This document shows, one piece after another, positions 20,011 to 28,808 of a stretch of DNA of 64,000 nt. The notes beneath the pieces were generated by a model, which was not told the DNA's origin, did not search any database, and saw only the letters and a program-made list of their open reading frames with translations. The number at the start of each line of letters is the position of its first letter. Position 1 is the stretch's first letter. The position numbers and the translations under genes are program-made. The DNA comes from Zobellia russellii (GTDB lineage: Bacteria > Bacteroidota > Bacteroidia > Flavobacteriales > Flavobacteriaceae). The stretch covers positions 1-64,000 of the forward strand of contig NZ_JACSOI010000008.1 of the NCBI RefSeq assembly GCF_018728565.1. Reading direction: 5' to 3'.

Positions 20011-20421
20011 ATGATTCAAAGAATACAGACGGTTTTTTTATTAGTAGTAGTTCTTGTTGCAGGGGTATTGCCGTTCTGGGTAAATTTGTGGTCAGATGCG
20101 GAGGGAAATGAAATTTTTGCAAAAAATGACGTTTTTATATCGGGAGCGTTTTATGTTTCCGCTTTACTGGCGCTTATTGCAATTGTGCTGTTTAAAAATA
20201 GAAAAAATCAATTTGTGATGAACAGATTGAATATGATATTGAATCTTTTTTTACTAGGATTTTTCGTGTACAGGTCGCTAAATTTATCCGGAGAGATTTC
20301 GGTCTCGGAGAAGGGTATTGGGATGCTCATTCCTATTATTTCTATCGTTTTCTTGGTTCTTGCCAATAGAGCCATTAAGAAGGATGAGGATCTTGTAAAA
20401 TCTGTTGATCGTTTGCGATAA
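20011..20421 (+). CDS. DUF4293 family membrane protein
   Basis: A 136-residue protein with four predicted membrane helices, starting MIQRIQTVFLLVVVLVAGVL and with the second helix after the extracytoplasmic loop. This matches DUF4293, a small Bacteroidota-specific membrane family of unknown function that is commonly divergent from rho, as here. A short cytoplasmic tail ends LVKSVDRLR. Confidence 0.85.
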   Translation: MIQRIQTVFLLVVVLVAGVLPFWVNLWSDAEGNEIFAKNDVFISGAFYVSALLALIAIVLFKNRKNQFVMNRLNMILNLFLLGFFVYRSLNLSGEISVSEKGIGMLIPIISIVFLVLANRAIKKDEDLVKSVDRLR

Positions 20422-20449
20422 ACCTTACATCTTAGTAGTATTAGTGCGT

Positions 20450-20478
20450 AAAACCCGGAGTAGTTACCGGGTTTTTTT
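20450..20478 (+). terminator. Rho-independent terminator of the DUF4293 gene
   Basis: Hairpin arms AAACCCGG and CCGGGTTT with an 8-nt loop, followed by T's, 29 bp after the stop codon. Confidence 0.85.
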
Positions 20479-20575
20479 TATGCTTTCCATTTAGTTGAAA
20501 AACCGTTCCGGTTTGTAAAGTATCACAAAAGTATCGCAGAATGCGAATTTAATGTGATAGACTTTTCATCTTTTC

Positions 20576-20609
20576 TTGAATTCTTCGTGATACCACCTTT
20601 CTATGTTTG
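20576..20609 (+). promoter_or_regulatory. Probable promoter of the DM13 lipoprotein gene
   Basis: TTG (20576-20578), 23 bp, then TATGTTTG (20602-20609). The -7 box is a perfect TAnnTTTG; the spacing is at the long end. About 80 nt of leader precede the start codon. Confidence 0.5.
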
Positions 20610-20691
20610 TCCCAAGAAACAACGGAGCTATCGATAGTCGGTATCGAAACTGTTTCAAAAAACAATTAAACAATTTTAAAATTTTACGATT

Positions 20692-21189
20692 ATGAAAAAC
20701 AGAAAATTTTCTTTCGCACTAGTAGCTTTTGCCATGACAGCTTTTGTAGTTAGTTGTTCGGATGACGATGTAGAAACAGTAACAGTAACAGAAACGGTTA
20801 CCGAAACAGAAACCGTTGAAGTAGATTCATCTATGCCAATTGGTGATTTAACAGTAACTAGAAGCGGAAACTTAACAGCAGAGAGTGGTACGCCTACCCA
20901 AGGTCTTGTAGAATTGGGAGCAGATACGGAAAGCACCAATTTTGTGCATTTTGATGATGACTTTATGACAGAATTGGGAACAGGTACAGTAGGTATCTTT
21001 TTCTCTACTTCAGAAACTTTTACTGCTGATCCTGCCAATGGAAACCCAGATTTAATGTTGATCGGCAACGTACAGGGTAATGGTGAAATGTACATTAAGT
21101 TAGATGCAGCTCCTGAGGATAAATATACTCACATTATTTTATGGTGTGCTACTGCAAACATTCCTTTTGGAAATGTACAATTGCAGTAA
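20692..21189 (+). CDS. DM13 domain lipoprotein
   Basis: A 165-residue lipoprotein: signal peptide with lipobox FVVSC (Cys22), then an Asp/Glu/Thr/Val repeat (ETVTVTETVTETETVEVD). A single domain follows whose end, HIILWCATANIPFGNVQL, matches the DM13 domain, including the conserved Cys after Trp. DM13 is thought to be a redox-linked domain; the role here is unknown. It ends at its own terminator and is followed by a beta-barrel gene. Confidence 0.75.
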   Translation: MKNRKFSFALVAFAMTAFVVSCSDDDVETVTVTETVTETETVEVDSSMPIGDLTVTRSGNLTAESGTPTQGLVELGADTESTNFVHFDDDFMTELGTGTVGIFFSTSETFTADPANGNPDLMLIGNVQGNGEMYIKLDAAPEDKYTHIILWCATANIPFGNVQLQ

Positions 21190-21202
21190 TTAGAATTTTA
21201 TG

Positions 21203-21261
21203 GCCTTTGGGAATAGAGACACATGATTCTGTTTTTCTATGTCTCCCAAAGGCTTTTTCTT
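21203..21261 (+). terminator. Terminator after the DM13 gene
   Basis: Outer stem GCCTTTGGG/CCCAAAGGC with further internal pairing (GAGACA/TGTCTC), followed by a T-rich tail. Confidence 0.7.
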
Positions 21262-21315
21262 TTTTGGGTGAAGCGAACAAATAGGTTAGCTCGCCCAAAC
21301 AAATAAAACAGAGTT

Positions 21316-22176
21316 ATGAAAAATAATAAATATATAGTTCTCTTGGTATTCTCCTTTTGTGCAGCTTATGTACAGGCGCAGAGTGGGTGGACAAGAGAAG
21401 CAAAGGGATTTTATGTTCAGGCTACTGCATCATATTTTTCCTCTAATGATTACTATACTACAGAAGGTAGACTGGCCGATCAGGGCAGTACGTTCAACAG
21501 TGGCGGACTTTTGATTTACGGTGAGTACGGTATTTCCGATAGGTTTACCGCTATATTGGATGTGCCATTGGTAAGGTTGAATAGTTTTAGTACCACCGAA
21601 ACCGTTGCAGGGGTAGGTAACATTCAATTGGCAATAAAATATAGACTGTTAAAGAGCTTTCCGTTATCGCTCCAAGTTGGGTTTGATATACCTAGTAATG
21701 ATGGTGAGAATTTTGCGCGATCCAACACTGCGGATGACTTTGGCCAGTTTAACGAAATTAACCTTCCGCTTTCAGATGGGGAGTTTAATGTATGGACCAC
21801 CTTAGCGGCATCTCATGGTTTTGCTAATGGAAAAACGTATGCTTCCGCCTTTACAAGCATCAATTTCAGAACAGAGTCTTTTAGCAATCAACTTCAGTTT
21901 GGAGCAGAGGTAGGGCACTTGTTTTTTGATAAGCTGTATCTAATAGGGAAATTAAAAATTCAAGAACGGTTATCGTCCGAAAACAATGTTCAAAGCGGTT
22001 CTTTTCTATATGGTGAAGGAACTACGTTTACCAATTTTGGTTTAACGTCTATCTACAAGTTAACGAACCATTTGAATTTATTAGCCAACTATTCCGATTA
22101 TTCAGGTTTTTTGGTAGAACGAAAGAATATATATGACGGGGGCACTTTTTCATTGGGCCTTTCTTTGGAATATTAG
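21316..22176 (+). CDS. Outer membrane beta-barrel protein of unknown function
   Basis: A 286-residue protein with a signal peptide (cleavage near YVQAQ, residue 22) and a mature region of alternating amphipathic strands, ending in an aromatic residue (LGLSLEY) as outer-membrane barrels do. Phrases such as ILDVPLVRLNSF and FDIPSNDGEN resemble small transporter-like barrels of the phenol-degradation MetA type, but I cannot name the family firmly. It follows the DM13 lipoprotein after a terminator. Confidence 0.7.
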   Translation: MKNNKYIVLLVFSFCAAYVQAQSGWTREAKGFYVQATASYFSSNDYYTTEGRLADQGSTFNSGGLLIYGEYGISDRFTAILDVPLVRLNSFSTTETVAGVGNIQLAIKYRLLKSFPLSLQVGFDIPSNDGENFARSNTADDFGQFNEINLPLSDGEFNVWTTLAASHGFANGKTYASAFTSINFRTESFSNQLQFGAEVGHLFFDKLYLIGKLKIQERLSSENNVQSGSFLYGEGTTFTNFGLTSIYKLTNHLNLLANYSDYSGFLVERKNIYDGGTFSLGLSLEY

Positions 22177-22223
22177 CTAGGGTGAAAAATTGGGGCGCCC
22201 AATGGTTTTGGTGCCCTATATTT

Positions 22224-22718
22224 TTACCTTTTTCCAATTTCTATTACTTCTAGATCCTTTATGTCATTTCCATCAATTACAAAACGAAGCATTGTTCTCA
22301 TTTGGTGAAAACCGTGCTTTCCGCAGGCACCGGGATTCATATGTAGCACACCCAATTTTTTGTCCATCATTACTTTTAGGATATGTGAATGTCCGCAAAT
22401 GAACAGTTTAGGTGGGTTTGCTTTAATAACATCGCGGGTTCTAATATTGTATTTGGGTGGGTATCCGCCAATGTGGGTCATATAAACTTCAACACCTTCA
22501 CAGAAAAAACGACTATCTAATGGAAATTCTTTTTGAATAACATGGTCGTCTATGTTTCCGTAAACCGCTCTTAGGGGTTTAATTTTTTTTAAGGTATCGG
22601 TTACTTCCAAAGTGCCTATATCACCTGCATGCCATATTTCATCCGCTTGACGGGCATATTTTAAAATCGTATCATCCATATGCGAATGGGTGTCGGATAG
22701 CAATAGAATCTTGGTCAT
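22224..22718 (-). CDS. Metallophosphoesterase, YfcE/MJ0936 type
   Basis: A 164-residue single-domain phosphoesterase with the metal ligands of the family: LLSDTHSH at 6-13, HAGDIG at 35-40, YGNID at 54-58 and FICGHSHILK near residue 110. Relatives hydrolyse small phosphodiesters. The physiological substrate is unknown. It is divergent from truA. Confidence 0.9.
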   Translation of the reverse strand: MTKILLLSDTHSHMDDTILKYARQADEIWHAGDIGTLEVTDTLKKIKPLRAVYGNIDDHVIQKEFPLDSRFFCEGVEVYMTHIGGYPPKYNIRTRDVIKANPPKLFICGHSHILKVMMDKKLGVLHMNPGACGKHGFHQMRTMLRFVIDGNDIKDLEVIEIGKR

Positions 22719-22773
22719 AAACGGATTTGAAATTAAATGATGGGTTGTGGCTTGGCTACTATTTTATAGTGCC

Positions 22774-22805
22774 TTGTTTCGTTTGTTCAAAGAAAAGTAT
22801 CTTTG
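22774..22805 (+). promoter_or_regulatory. Promoter of truA
   Basis: TTG (22774-22776), 21 bp, then TATCTTTG (22798-22805), a perfect TAnnTTTG box, 25 bp before the TTG start codon of truA. Confidence 0.7.
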
Positions 22806-22830
22806 CTGCTCACAAAATTAAAGGTTTCGG

Positions 22831-23583
22831 TTGAGATATTTCGTTGAATTTTCATACTTGGGCAAGGATTACCATGGTTGGCAAAACCAGCCCAACGCAA
22901 TTTCTGTACAGGAAGTTCTGGAAAAGGCATTTTCTACTTTGTTACGGACTCCTCTGGCTTTGACCGGTGCGGGAAGGACAGATGCGGGTGTGCATGCCAA
23001 ACAAATGTTCGCTCATTTTGAGGTTGACGAGATTCAAAACTTGGAGCAATTGGTTTATAGGTTGAATTCGCTTTTGCCCGAAGCTATTGCCGTTCATGAT
23101 ATTTTTGCTGTTCATGAAGATGCCCACGCCCGTTTCGATGCCCAAGAGCGTACCTATGAATATTGGGTGCTACAAAATAAAAATCCGTTTTATATTGATT
23201 TTGCCCATTACGTAAAACACCCCTTGGATATAGGAGCTATGAACGATGCTGCTCAATTCCTTTTACAATTCAGTGATTTTGAATGTTTTTCCAAGACACA
23301 TACAGACGTAAAGACCTATTTGTGCGATGTTAAAAAGGCGGTTTGGGAAATAAAAGACGATAAATTGGTGTTTACTATAACTGCAGATCGCTTTTTAAGA
23401 AATATGGTACGTGCCGTGGTTGGTACGTTACTGGATGTAGGCACGGGAAAAATAAAACCGGCCCATGTTAAATCAATCATAAATAGCAAGAACAGGGGCA
23501 ATGCCGGCCCATCGGTACCGGCAAAAGGGCTATATTTGACCTCTGTTTTATACCCCAAAAAGATTACTGAAAAACATGGATAA
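22831..23583 (+). CDS. truA: tRNA pseudouridine(38-40) synthase
   Basis: Makes pseudouridine in the anticodon arm of many tRNAs. The 250-residue protein shows the TruA active-site motif GAGRTDAGVHA with catalytic Asp51, and the C-terminal RFLRNMVRAVVGTLLDVG. The start codon is TTG, directly before RYFVEFSYLGKDYHGWQ, the canonical N-terminus; no ATG lies in a usable position. It overlaps the following ABC transporter gene by 8 bp, implying translational coupling. Confidence 0.96.
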   Translation: MRYFVEFSYLGKDYHGWQNQPNAISVQEVLEKAFSTLLRTPLALTGAGRTDAGVHAKQMFAHFEVDEIQNLEQLVYRLNSLLPEAIAVHDIFAVHEDAHARFDAQERTYEYWVLQNKNPFYIDFAHYVKHPLDIGAMNDAAQFLLQFSDFECFSKTHTDVKTYLCDVKKAVWEIKDDKLVFTITADRFLRNMVRAVVGTLLDVGTGKIKPAHVKSIINSKNRGNAGPSVPAKGLYLTSVLYPKKITEKHG

Positions 23584-25342
23584 AGATTCGGGAAAAGCAT
23601 TTGACATGAGGCTGTTCAAACGGCTGTTAGCGCATACACGTCCGTATCGAGTTACTTTTTACGGGGTAGCCCTTGCGGCTATTCTGTTATCCGGATTTGC
23701 CGTGATGACCCCAATAATTGTTCAGAGAATTATTGATGATGCCATTAAATTGGGAGACGAAGACAAGCTCTTGTTTCTTACTATGGCCATGGCAGGTGTT
23801 CTTTTGGGGCAGGTTATTTGTCAGCTTTTGTTTAATTACTACGCCAACTGGTTAGGGGAATCTGTTATAAAGGATATCCGTATCAACCTATTTAAGCATA
23901 TGCTGGGTTTCAGAATGAAATATTTTGATAATTCCTCATTGGGCGTGCTGGTAACACGGGCCGTTGCGGATATGCAGCGGATCGGTGAAATTTTTAGCCA
24001 AGGCTTTTTTGTGATTGTTGCGGATTTATTGAAAATGTTCGTGGCTGCCGTGGTAATGTTGATAATGAACTGGCGGCTGGCCCTTATTGTTTTTGCCATT
24101 TTGCCGTTAATTCTTTATGCAACACGTTTGTTCCAAAAGGCAATGAAAGTGGCGTTTGCAGAAGTTAGGGCCCAAGTGTCCAATCTCAATTCTTTTGTGC
24201 AGGAACGAATAACGGGCATGAAAATCGTGCAGTTGTTCACGCGTGAAAAAATTGAAAGCGAGAAATTCAGGGTCATTAATGAGAAACACCAAAACGCTTG
24301 GTTAAAAACGGTTTGGTACAACTCCATCTTTTTCCCGATCGCAGAAATCGTTTCGTCAATTGCTGTGGGTTTAATTGTTTGGTACGGCGGACTCCAAAAT
24401 GTATCCGACCTTTCTAAGGAAGAGCTGGGTACGTTATTTGCATTTATACTATTGATCGATATGCTTTTTAGGCCCTTGCGCCAAATTGCGGATAAGTTCA
24501 ATACGTTGCAAATGGGTATGGTAGCGGCTAACCGGGTCTTTAAAATTTTAGATACCCAAAGTAATATACAGGATGTGGGTACTGTGGTCAAAGAGAATGT
24601 AAAAGGAGATATAACCTTTAAGAACGTACGTTTTGGATATTTGGAAGATGAGGAAGTCTTGCATGGTATTTCATTTGAAGTAAAAGCAGGGGAGACGGTA
24701 GCAATTGTAGGAGCCACAGGTGCCGGAAAATCCACAATAATTAATTTATTGAATCGCTTCTATGAGATTAATTCAGGCTCTATTTTAGTTGATGGAGTGG
24801 ATATTAAAGATTTTAGTTTGGCATCTCTTAGGTCTCAAATAGCAGTTGTTCTTCAAGATGTGTTCCTTTTTGCGGATACTATAGAGAACAATATATCCTT
24901 AAAGGACTCAAATGTTACTTTAGAGCTTATTGAAGAAGCTGCCAAACAGATTGGGGTAGATGAATTTATTACCAGTCTTCCGGATGGCTATAAGTATAAT
25001 GTAAAGGAAAGGGGAACAATGCTTTCCAGTGGGCAACGCCAACTTATTGCATTTTTACGGGCCTATGTAAGTAACCCCAGTATTTTGGTTTTGGATGAGG
25101 CAACGTCTTCCGTAGACACCTATTCTGAACAACTTATACAGAGGGCTACGGAGAAAATAACAGAAGGCAGAACCTCTATAATAATTGCGCATCGTTTAGC
25201 TACGATTAAAAAAGCCGATACTATTATTGTAATGGATGCCGGTAAAATTGTTGAAACGGGAACCCACAAGCAGCTGTTGAAAAAAGGAGGATATTACAGT
25301 AACCTTTACGAGGCACAGTTTCTTTCGGAAGAAGTAGCTTAG
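23576..25342 (+). CDS. ABC transporter, fused permease-ATPase (MsbA/lipid exporter type)
   Basis: A 588-residue half-transporter. Six membrane helices occupy residues about 20-310, followed by an ATP-binding domain with Walker A GATGAGKST near residue 384, signature LSSGQRQL, Walker B ILVLDEATSS and the His switch IIIAHRL. The architecture is that of MsbA-like exporters for lipids, peptides or drugs; it would act as a homodimer in the inner membrane. It is translationally coupled to truA and overlaps convergently with cdaA by 4 bp. Confidence 0.92.
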   Translation: MDKDSGKAFDMRLFKRLLAHTRPYRVTFYGVALAAILLSGFAVMTPIIVQRIIDDAIKLGDEDKLLFLTMAMAGVLLGQVICQLLFNYYANWLGESVIKDIRINLFKHMLGFRMKYFDNSSLGVLVTRAVADMQRIGEIFSQGFFVIVADLLKMFVAAVVMLIMNWRLALIVFAILPLILYATRLFQKAMKVAFAEVRAQVSNLNSFVQERITGMKIVQLFTREKIESEKFRVINEKHQNAWLKTVWYNSIFFPIAEIVSSIAVGLIVWYGGLQNVSDLSKEELGTLFAFILLIDMLFRPLRQIADKFNTLQMGMVAANRVFKILDTQSNIQDVGTVVKENVKGDITFKNVRFGYLEDEEVLHGISFEVKAGETVAIVGATGAGKSTIINLLNRFYEINSGSILVDGVDIKDFSLASLRSQIAVVLQDVFLFADTIENNISLKDSNVTLELIEEAAKQIGVDEFITSLPDGYKYNVKERGTMLSSGQRQLIAFLRAYVSNPSILVLDEATSSVDTYSEQLIQRATEKITEGRTSIIIAHRLATIKKADTIIVMDAGKIVETGTHKQLLKKGGYYSNLYEAQFLSEEVA

Positions 25343-26127
25343 TCTATTAAGTCTTCTTTTATTATTGCAGTCAGCTCGTCCATGCTGCCAAAATCAACAA
25401 ATCTTCCGTTTTTTATATAAGATATATTTCCGGTCTCTTCACTTACAACAAGTGCCAAGGCATCTGTTTTTTCAGTAACCCCAACGGCGGCCCTATGTCT
25501 AAGTCCGTAGCGCAATGGAATATTACGTTCATTGGAAACCGGTAAAATTGCACGTGTAGCTACAATGTGGTTGTTTTCTATTATTGCGGCGCCATCATGT
25601 AGCGTGCTGTTCTTGTAAAAGATACTCTCAAGAATTGGTTTGTTCACTTCAATGAACATTTTATCGCCTGAGGATTTAATGAAATCCAAAGAGTTGTTTC
25701 GCTCCAGTACGATCAAAGCACCGGTTTTGGTAGAGCTCATTTTTTTGCAGGCAGCAACAATGGCGTCTACATCCATACTCACGGTTACGCCATCTTGCCT
25801 TAAAAATTTAAAATGCTTTATAAAGTTTCGCTTATTGGCAAAATTGGTAGAACCGATCATTAATAGGAACTTCCTTATCTCTTGCTGAAAAACTATGATT
25901 AGGGCAATAAGTCCCACTTGCATAAAGGCACCAACCAGACTGCTGATCATTTCCATGCCCAAGAGTTCGGTCAATTTCCAGAATCCCCAGACAATTACAA
26001 TTCCAATAAAGATATTAATGGCAACAGAACCCCGTACCAACTTGTAAACATAGTACAAGAGTATGGCTACTAGAATAATGTCTAGTATATCAGTAATCTT
26101 AAATTCTAGAAAATTCAGAAAGTCCAA
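25339..26127 (-). CDS. cdaA: Diadenylate cyclase
   Basis: Synthesises the second messenger cyclic di-AMP from two ATP. The 262-residue protein has three membrane helices in the first 85 residues, then the DAC domain with the catalytic DGA motif at 178-180 (STLHDGAAII) and RHR at 210-212 (GLRHRAAVG). This is the CdaA/TIGR00159 architecture. It lies directly downstream of folP, an arrangement I know from other Bacteroidota. Targets of the messenger are not apparent in this window. Confidence 0.95.
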   Translation of the reverse strand: MDFLNFLEFKITDILDIILVAILLYYVYKLVRGSVAINIFIGIVIVWGFWKLTELLGMEMISSLVGAFMQVGLIALIIVFQQEIRKFLLMIGSTNFANKRNFIKHFKFLRQDGVTVSMDVDAIVAACKKMSSTKTGALIVLERNNSLDFIKSSGDKMFIEVNKPILESIFYKNSTLHDGAAIIENNHIVATRAILPVSNERNIPLRYGLRHRAAVGVTEKTDALALVVSEETGNISYIKNGRFVDFGSMDELTAIIKEDLID

Positions 26128-26168
26128 TCCGGAGGTGTTTTTGTAAAATTAGTGAAATCCATACACTT

Positions 26169-26996
26169 TTAACAAGGCATTAATTCTTCTGCAAGTTTAA
26201 CACATTCATACGCTTCTTTAACGTCATGAACCCTTAAAATATTGGCGCCGTTCATAATTGCGGCCATATTAAGGGCAGTGGTTCCGTTTAAAGCATTTTT
26301 TGCATCGGTTTTAAGTACTTTGTAAATCATGGATTTTCGGCTTAGGCCTATAAGCAATGGATGCTCAAGATTTTTGAAAAGCCCAAGTTTTTGTAAAACT
26401 TCATAATTCTGCTCCAAGGTTTTTGCAAACCCAAACCCAGGGTCTATAACAATGTCTACAATTCCCAAGGCCTTAGCGGCATTGATTCGTTCGGAGAAAT
26501 AGGAAATTATATCAACTAGAAGGTCATTGTACGTGGTTTGCTGTTGCATGGTTTGGGGTGTACCTTTCATGTGCATTATTATGTAGGGCACACGATGTTT
26601 AGCTACGGTCGGGAGCATTTGGTCGTCTAGCTTTCCGGCGGAAATATCATTTATCATGGCAGCTCCGGCATCAAGGCAGGCAGCGGCCACTTTACTTCTA
26701 AAGGTGTCAATGGACAGAATAATATCCGGGAAGTGCTTCAGTAACAGTTCTGTTAGGGGAAGCATACGTTTTATTTCCTCTTCTTCCGTAACATGTTCGG
26801 CACCCGGTCTGGAACTGTAACCGCCCACATCTATAAAGGTGGCACCATCATTCAGCATTTTCTCGGTCTGCTTTAAAATGGAGTTGTTGTCCCTGTATTT
26901 TCCGCCATCGTAAAACGAGTCTGGAGTACAGTTTAATATGCCCATCACTTTTGGGGTGGATAATTGGATGAGGCGGCCTTTGCAATTTAGTGTCAT
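26169..26996 (-). CDS. folP: Dihydropteroate synthase
   Basis: Condenses 6-hydroxymethyl-dihydropterin diphosphate with p-aminobenzoate in folate synthesis; the target of sulfonamides. The 275 residues contain VMGILNCTPDSFYDGG, the DVGGYSSRPGA motif, ISIDTFRSKVA-like strands, MINDISAG, IDPGFGFAKT and PLLIGLSRKS, all diagnostic. I start at MTLNCKGRLI, since the 13 codons upstream are unlike the family. Confidence 0.96.
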   Translation of the reverse strand: MTLNCKGRLIQLSTPKVMGILNCTPDSFYDGGKYRDNNSILKQTEKMLNDGATFIDVGGYSSRPGAEHVTEEEEIKRMLPLTELLLKHFPDIILSIDTFRSKVAAACLDAGAAMINDISAGKLDDQMLPTVAKHRVPYIIMHMKGTPQTMQQQTTYNDLLVDIISYFSERINAAKALGIVDIVIDPGFGFAKTLEQNYEVLQKLGLFKNLEHPLLIGLSRKSMIYKVLKTDAKNALNGTTALNMAAIMNGANILRVHDVKEAYECVKLAEELMPC

Positions 26997-27103
26997 ATAT
27001 GATAAAGTTGAAGCGGTATTCCCTTGATTAACCAAGTTTAAAACACGAACTTTGAAAAATTCAGAATTTTGAGTGAAATTTACGCAAATTAGAAAGGATA
27101 GCC

Positions 27104-27652
27104 ATGCAGAAGACTTCCGAACAATATGATGAGGTGATCAAAACCTGTAGAGACCTCTTTGAAAAGAAAATGAAGGATTACGGTAGTGCTTGGCGTATAC
27201 TAAGACTTCCTTCGTTAACCGACCAGATTTTTATTAAGGCCCAGCGCATTAGGGGTCTTCAGGAAAACGAAGTTCATAAGGTGGATGAGGGCGAACGTTC
27301 TGAATTTATTGGGATTATCAACTATTCCATAATGGCGCTTGTTCAGTTGGAGAAAGGCGTGGCCGATCAACCAGACCTATCCGTAGAAGAGGCAGTGGCA
27401 CTTTTTGACAAGCATGCTTTGGTTACTAAAGCCCTAATGGAAAATAAGAACCATGACTACGGAGAGGCATGGCGAGACATGAGGGTAAGTTCCTTAACAG
27501 ATCTTATTCTACAGAAACTTTTACGTGTAAAACAGATTGAGGATAATAAGGGTAAGACCTTAGTGAGCGAAGGTATAGATGCCAATTATCAGGATATGGT
27601 CAACTACGCAATTTTTGCAATGATTCATCTAGGTGTAAACTCTAAATCATAA
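27104..27652 (+). CDS. DUF1599 family protein
   Basis: A 182-residue soluble protein made of two similar halves: KKMKDYGSAWRILRLPSLTDQI near residue 22 and NKNHDYGEAWRDMRVSSLTDLI near residue 123 are clear repeats. This is the DUF1599 duplication. Function is unknown; the repeated Asp/Tyr/Trp pattern resembles nucleotide-binding or pyrophosphohydrolase-like helical folds, which is only a guess. It is one base from the next gene and heads a conserved Bacteroidota cluster with DoxX and tpiA. Confidence 0.88.
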   Translation: MQKTSEQYDEVIKTCRDLFEKKMKDYGSAWRILRLPSLTDQIFIKAQRIRGLQENEVHKVDEGERSEFIGIINYSIMALVQLEKGVADQPDLSVEEAVALFDKHALVTKALMENKNHDYGEAWRDMRVSSLTDLILQKLLRVKQIEDNKGKTLVSEGIDANYQDMVNYAIFAMIHLGVNSKS

Positions 27653-27653
27653 T

Positions 27654-28751
27654 ATGAAATATCTTGTTGGCATTAGCCGAGTAATCGTAGGTATACTTTT
27701 TATTATCAGTGGTTTTATAAAATTGAACGATCCGGTTGGTTTTTCGTTCAAGCTAGAAGAATATTTTAGTCCGGGAGTTCTTGACCTTGCATTTTTTGAA
27801 CCTCATGCACTTGCCATTTCTATTTTTGTCGTGATTTTTGAAGTGCTTTTGGGTGTGATGCTCTTAGTGGGTTTTAGGGTAAAATTTACCGTTTGGAGTC
27901 TGCTGCTCATGATTATAGGGTTTACATTTCTAACCTTTTACTCCGCTTATTTCAATAAGGTTACGGATTGCGGTTGTTTTGGAGATGCAATTAAACTAAC
28001 GCCTTGGGAATCGTTTACGAAAGACATTATTCTTCTTGTGTTCATCATAATCCTTTTTAAGGGTAAGCAATATATAACACCAATAATTGGTGCCAATGCT
28101 AAAAGAATTGTTACGCTTGCCTATTTGGTTTTGTGTATTGGGTATTGTGTCTATGTGTTAAACCATCTACCAGTTATAGACTTTAGACCCTATAAGATTG
28201 GGGCGAATATTAACGAAGGAATGATTGTTCCGGATGATGCACCCAAGCCTATTTATGATTATGCTTGGCGGTTTAAGGTGAATGGAGAGGATAAAATTAT
28301 AGTAACCCAAGGAGATTATCCGCAGGTAGATGGAGAATTCATTGATGTTGAAACTACAGAAGTCCAAAAGGGATACGAGCCTCCTATTCATGATTTTACC
28401 ATAGAGCAGGAAGGTGTGAACCTTGCGGATACCTTGCTGCAAGAACCCAAGTTGGTTATGATTATAGCTTATGACCTTAGAAAAACCAATAAGGATGTAT
28501 ATTCTGAGGTGAAAAAAGTTACGGACAAGGCTATAAAGAAAGGGTATAAGGTCATAGGTATGTCCGCCTCAAATAATGAGTTGACAGGCGCATTAAGAAA
28601 AGAATATAAATTGAATTTCGAATTCTATTTCACGGATGAAACCGCATTAAAAACAATAGTACGTTCCAACCCAGGGGCTTTGGTCTTGGAGAAAGGAACA
28701 ATCAAACAAAAAGTACATTATAACGATTTGGATGAGTTGGTTTTTGAATAA
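27654..28751 (+). CDS. DoxX-like (BT_3928 family) membrane protein
   Basis: A 365-residue protein. Residues 1-170 have about five membrane helices of the DoxX/MauE type (GILFIISGFIKLNDP), with the Cys pair VTDCGCFGDAIKLTPWESF between helices 3 and 4 typical of the family. A soluble domain from about 185 to 365 looks thioredoxin-like in secondary structure but has no CxxC. The Cys pair suggests disulfide or quinone redox chemistry; function is unproven. Coupled to DUF1599 and followed by tpiA. Confidence 0.85.
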   Translation: MKYLVGISRVIVGILFIISGFIKLNDPVGFSFKLEEYFSPGVLDLAFFEPHALAISIFVVIFEVLLGVMLLVGFRVKFTVWSLLLMIIGFTFLTFYSAYFNKVTDCGCFGDAIKLTPWESFTKDIILLVFIIILFKGKQYITPIIGANAKRIVTLAYLVLCIGYCVYVLNHLPVIDFRPYKIGANINEGMIVPDDAPKPIYDYAWRFKVNGEDKIIVTQGDYPQVDGEFIDVETTEVQKGYEPPIHDFTIEQEGVNLADTLLQEPKLVMIIAYDLRKTNKDVYSEVKKVTDKAIKKGYKVIGMSASNNELTGALRKEYKLNFEFYFTDETALKTIVRSNPGALVLEKGTIKQKVHYNDLDELVFE

Positions 28752-28808
28752 TTTCAGAAGTCGATGAAAATGAATCAACCCCATACAATAACACTAAACA
28801 CTTAAAAA

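Noticed and set aside
24115-24735. 206-codon minus-strand frame inside the ABC transporter gene
   Set aside because: The plus strand encodes a full ABC domain with all motifs; the antisense frame is accidental.
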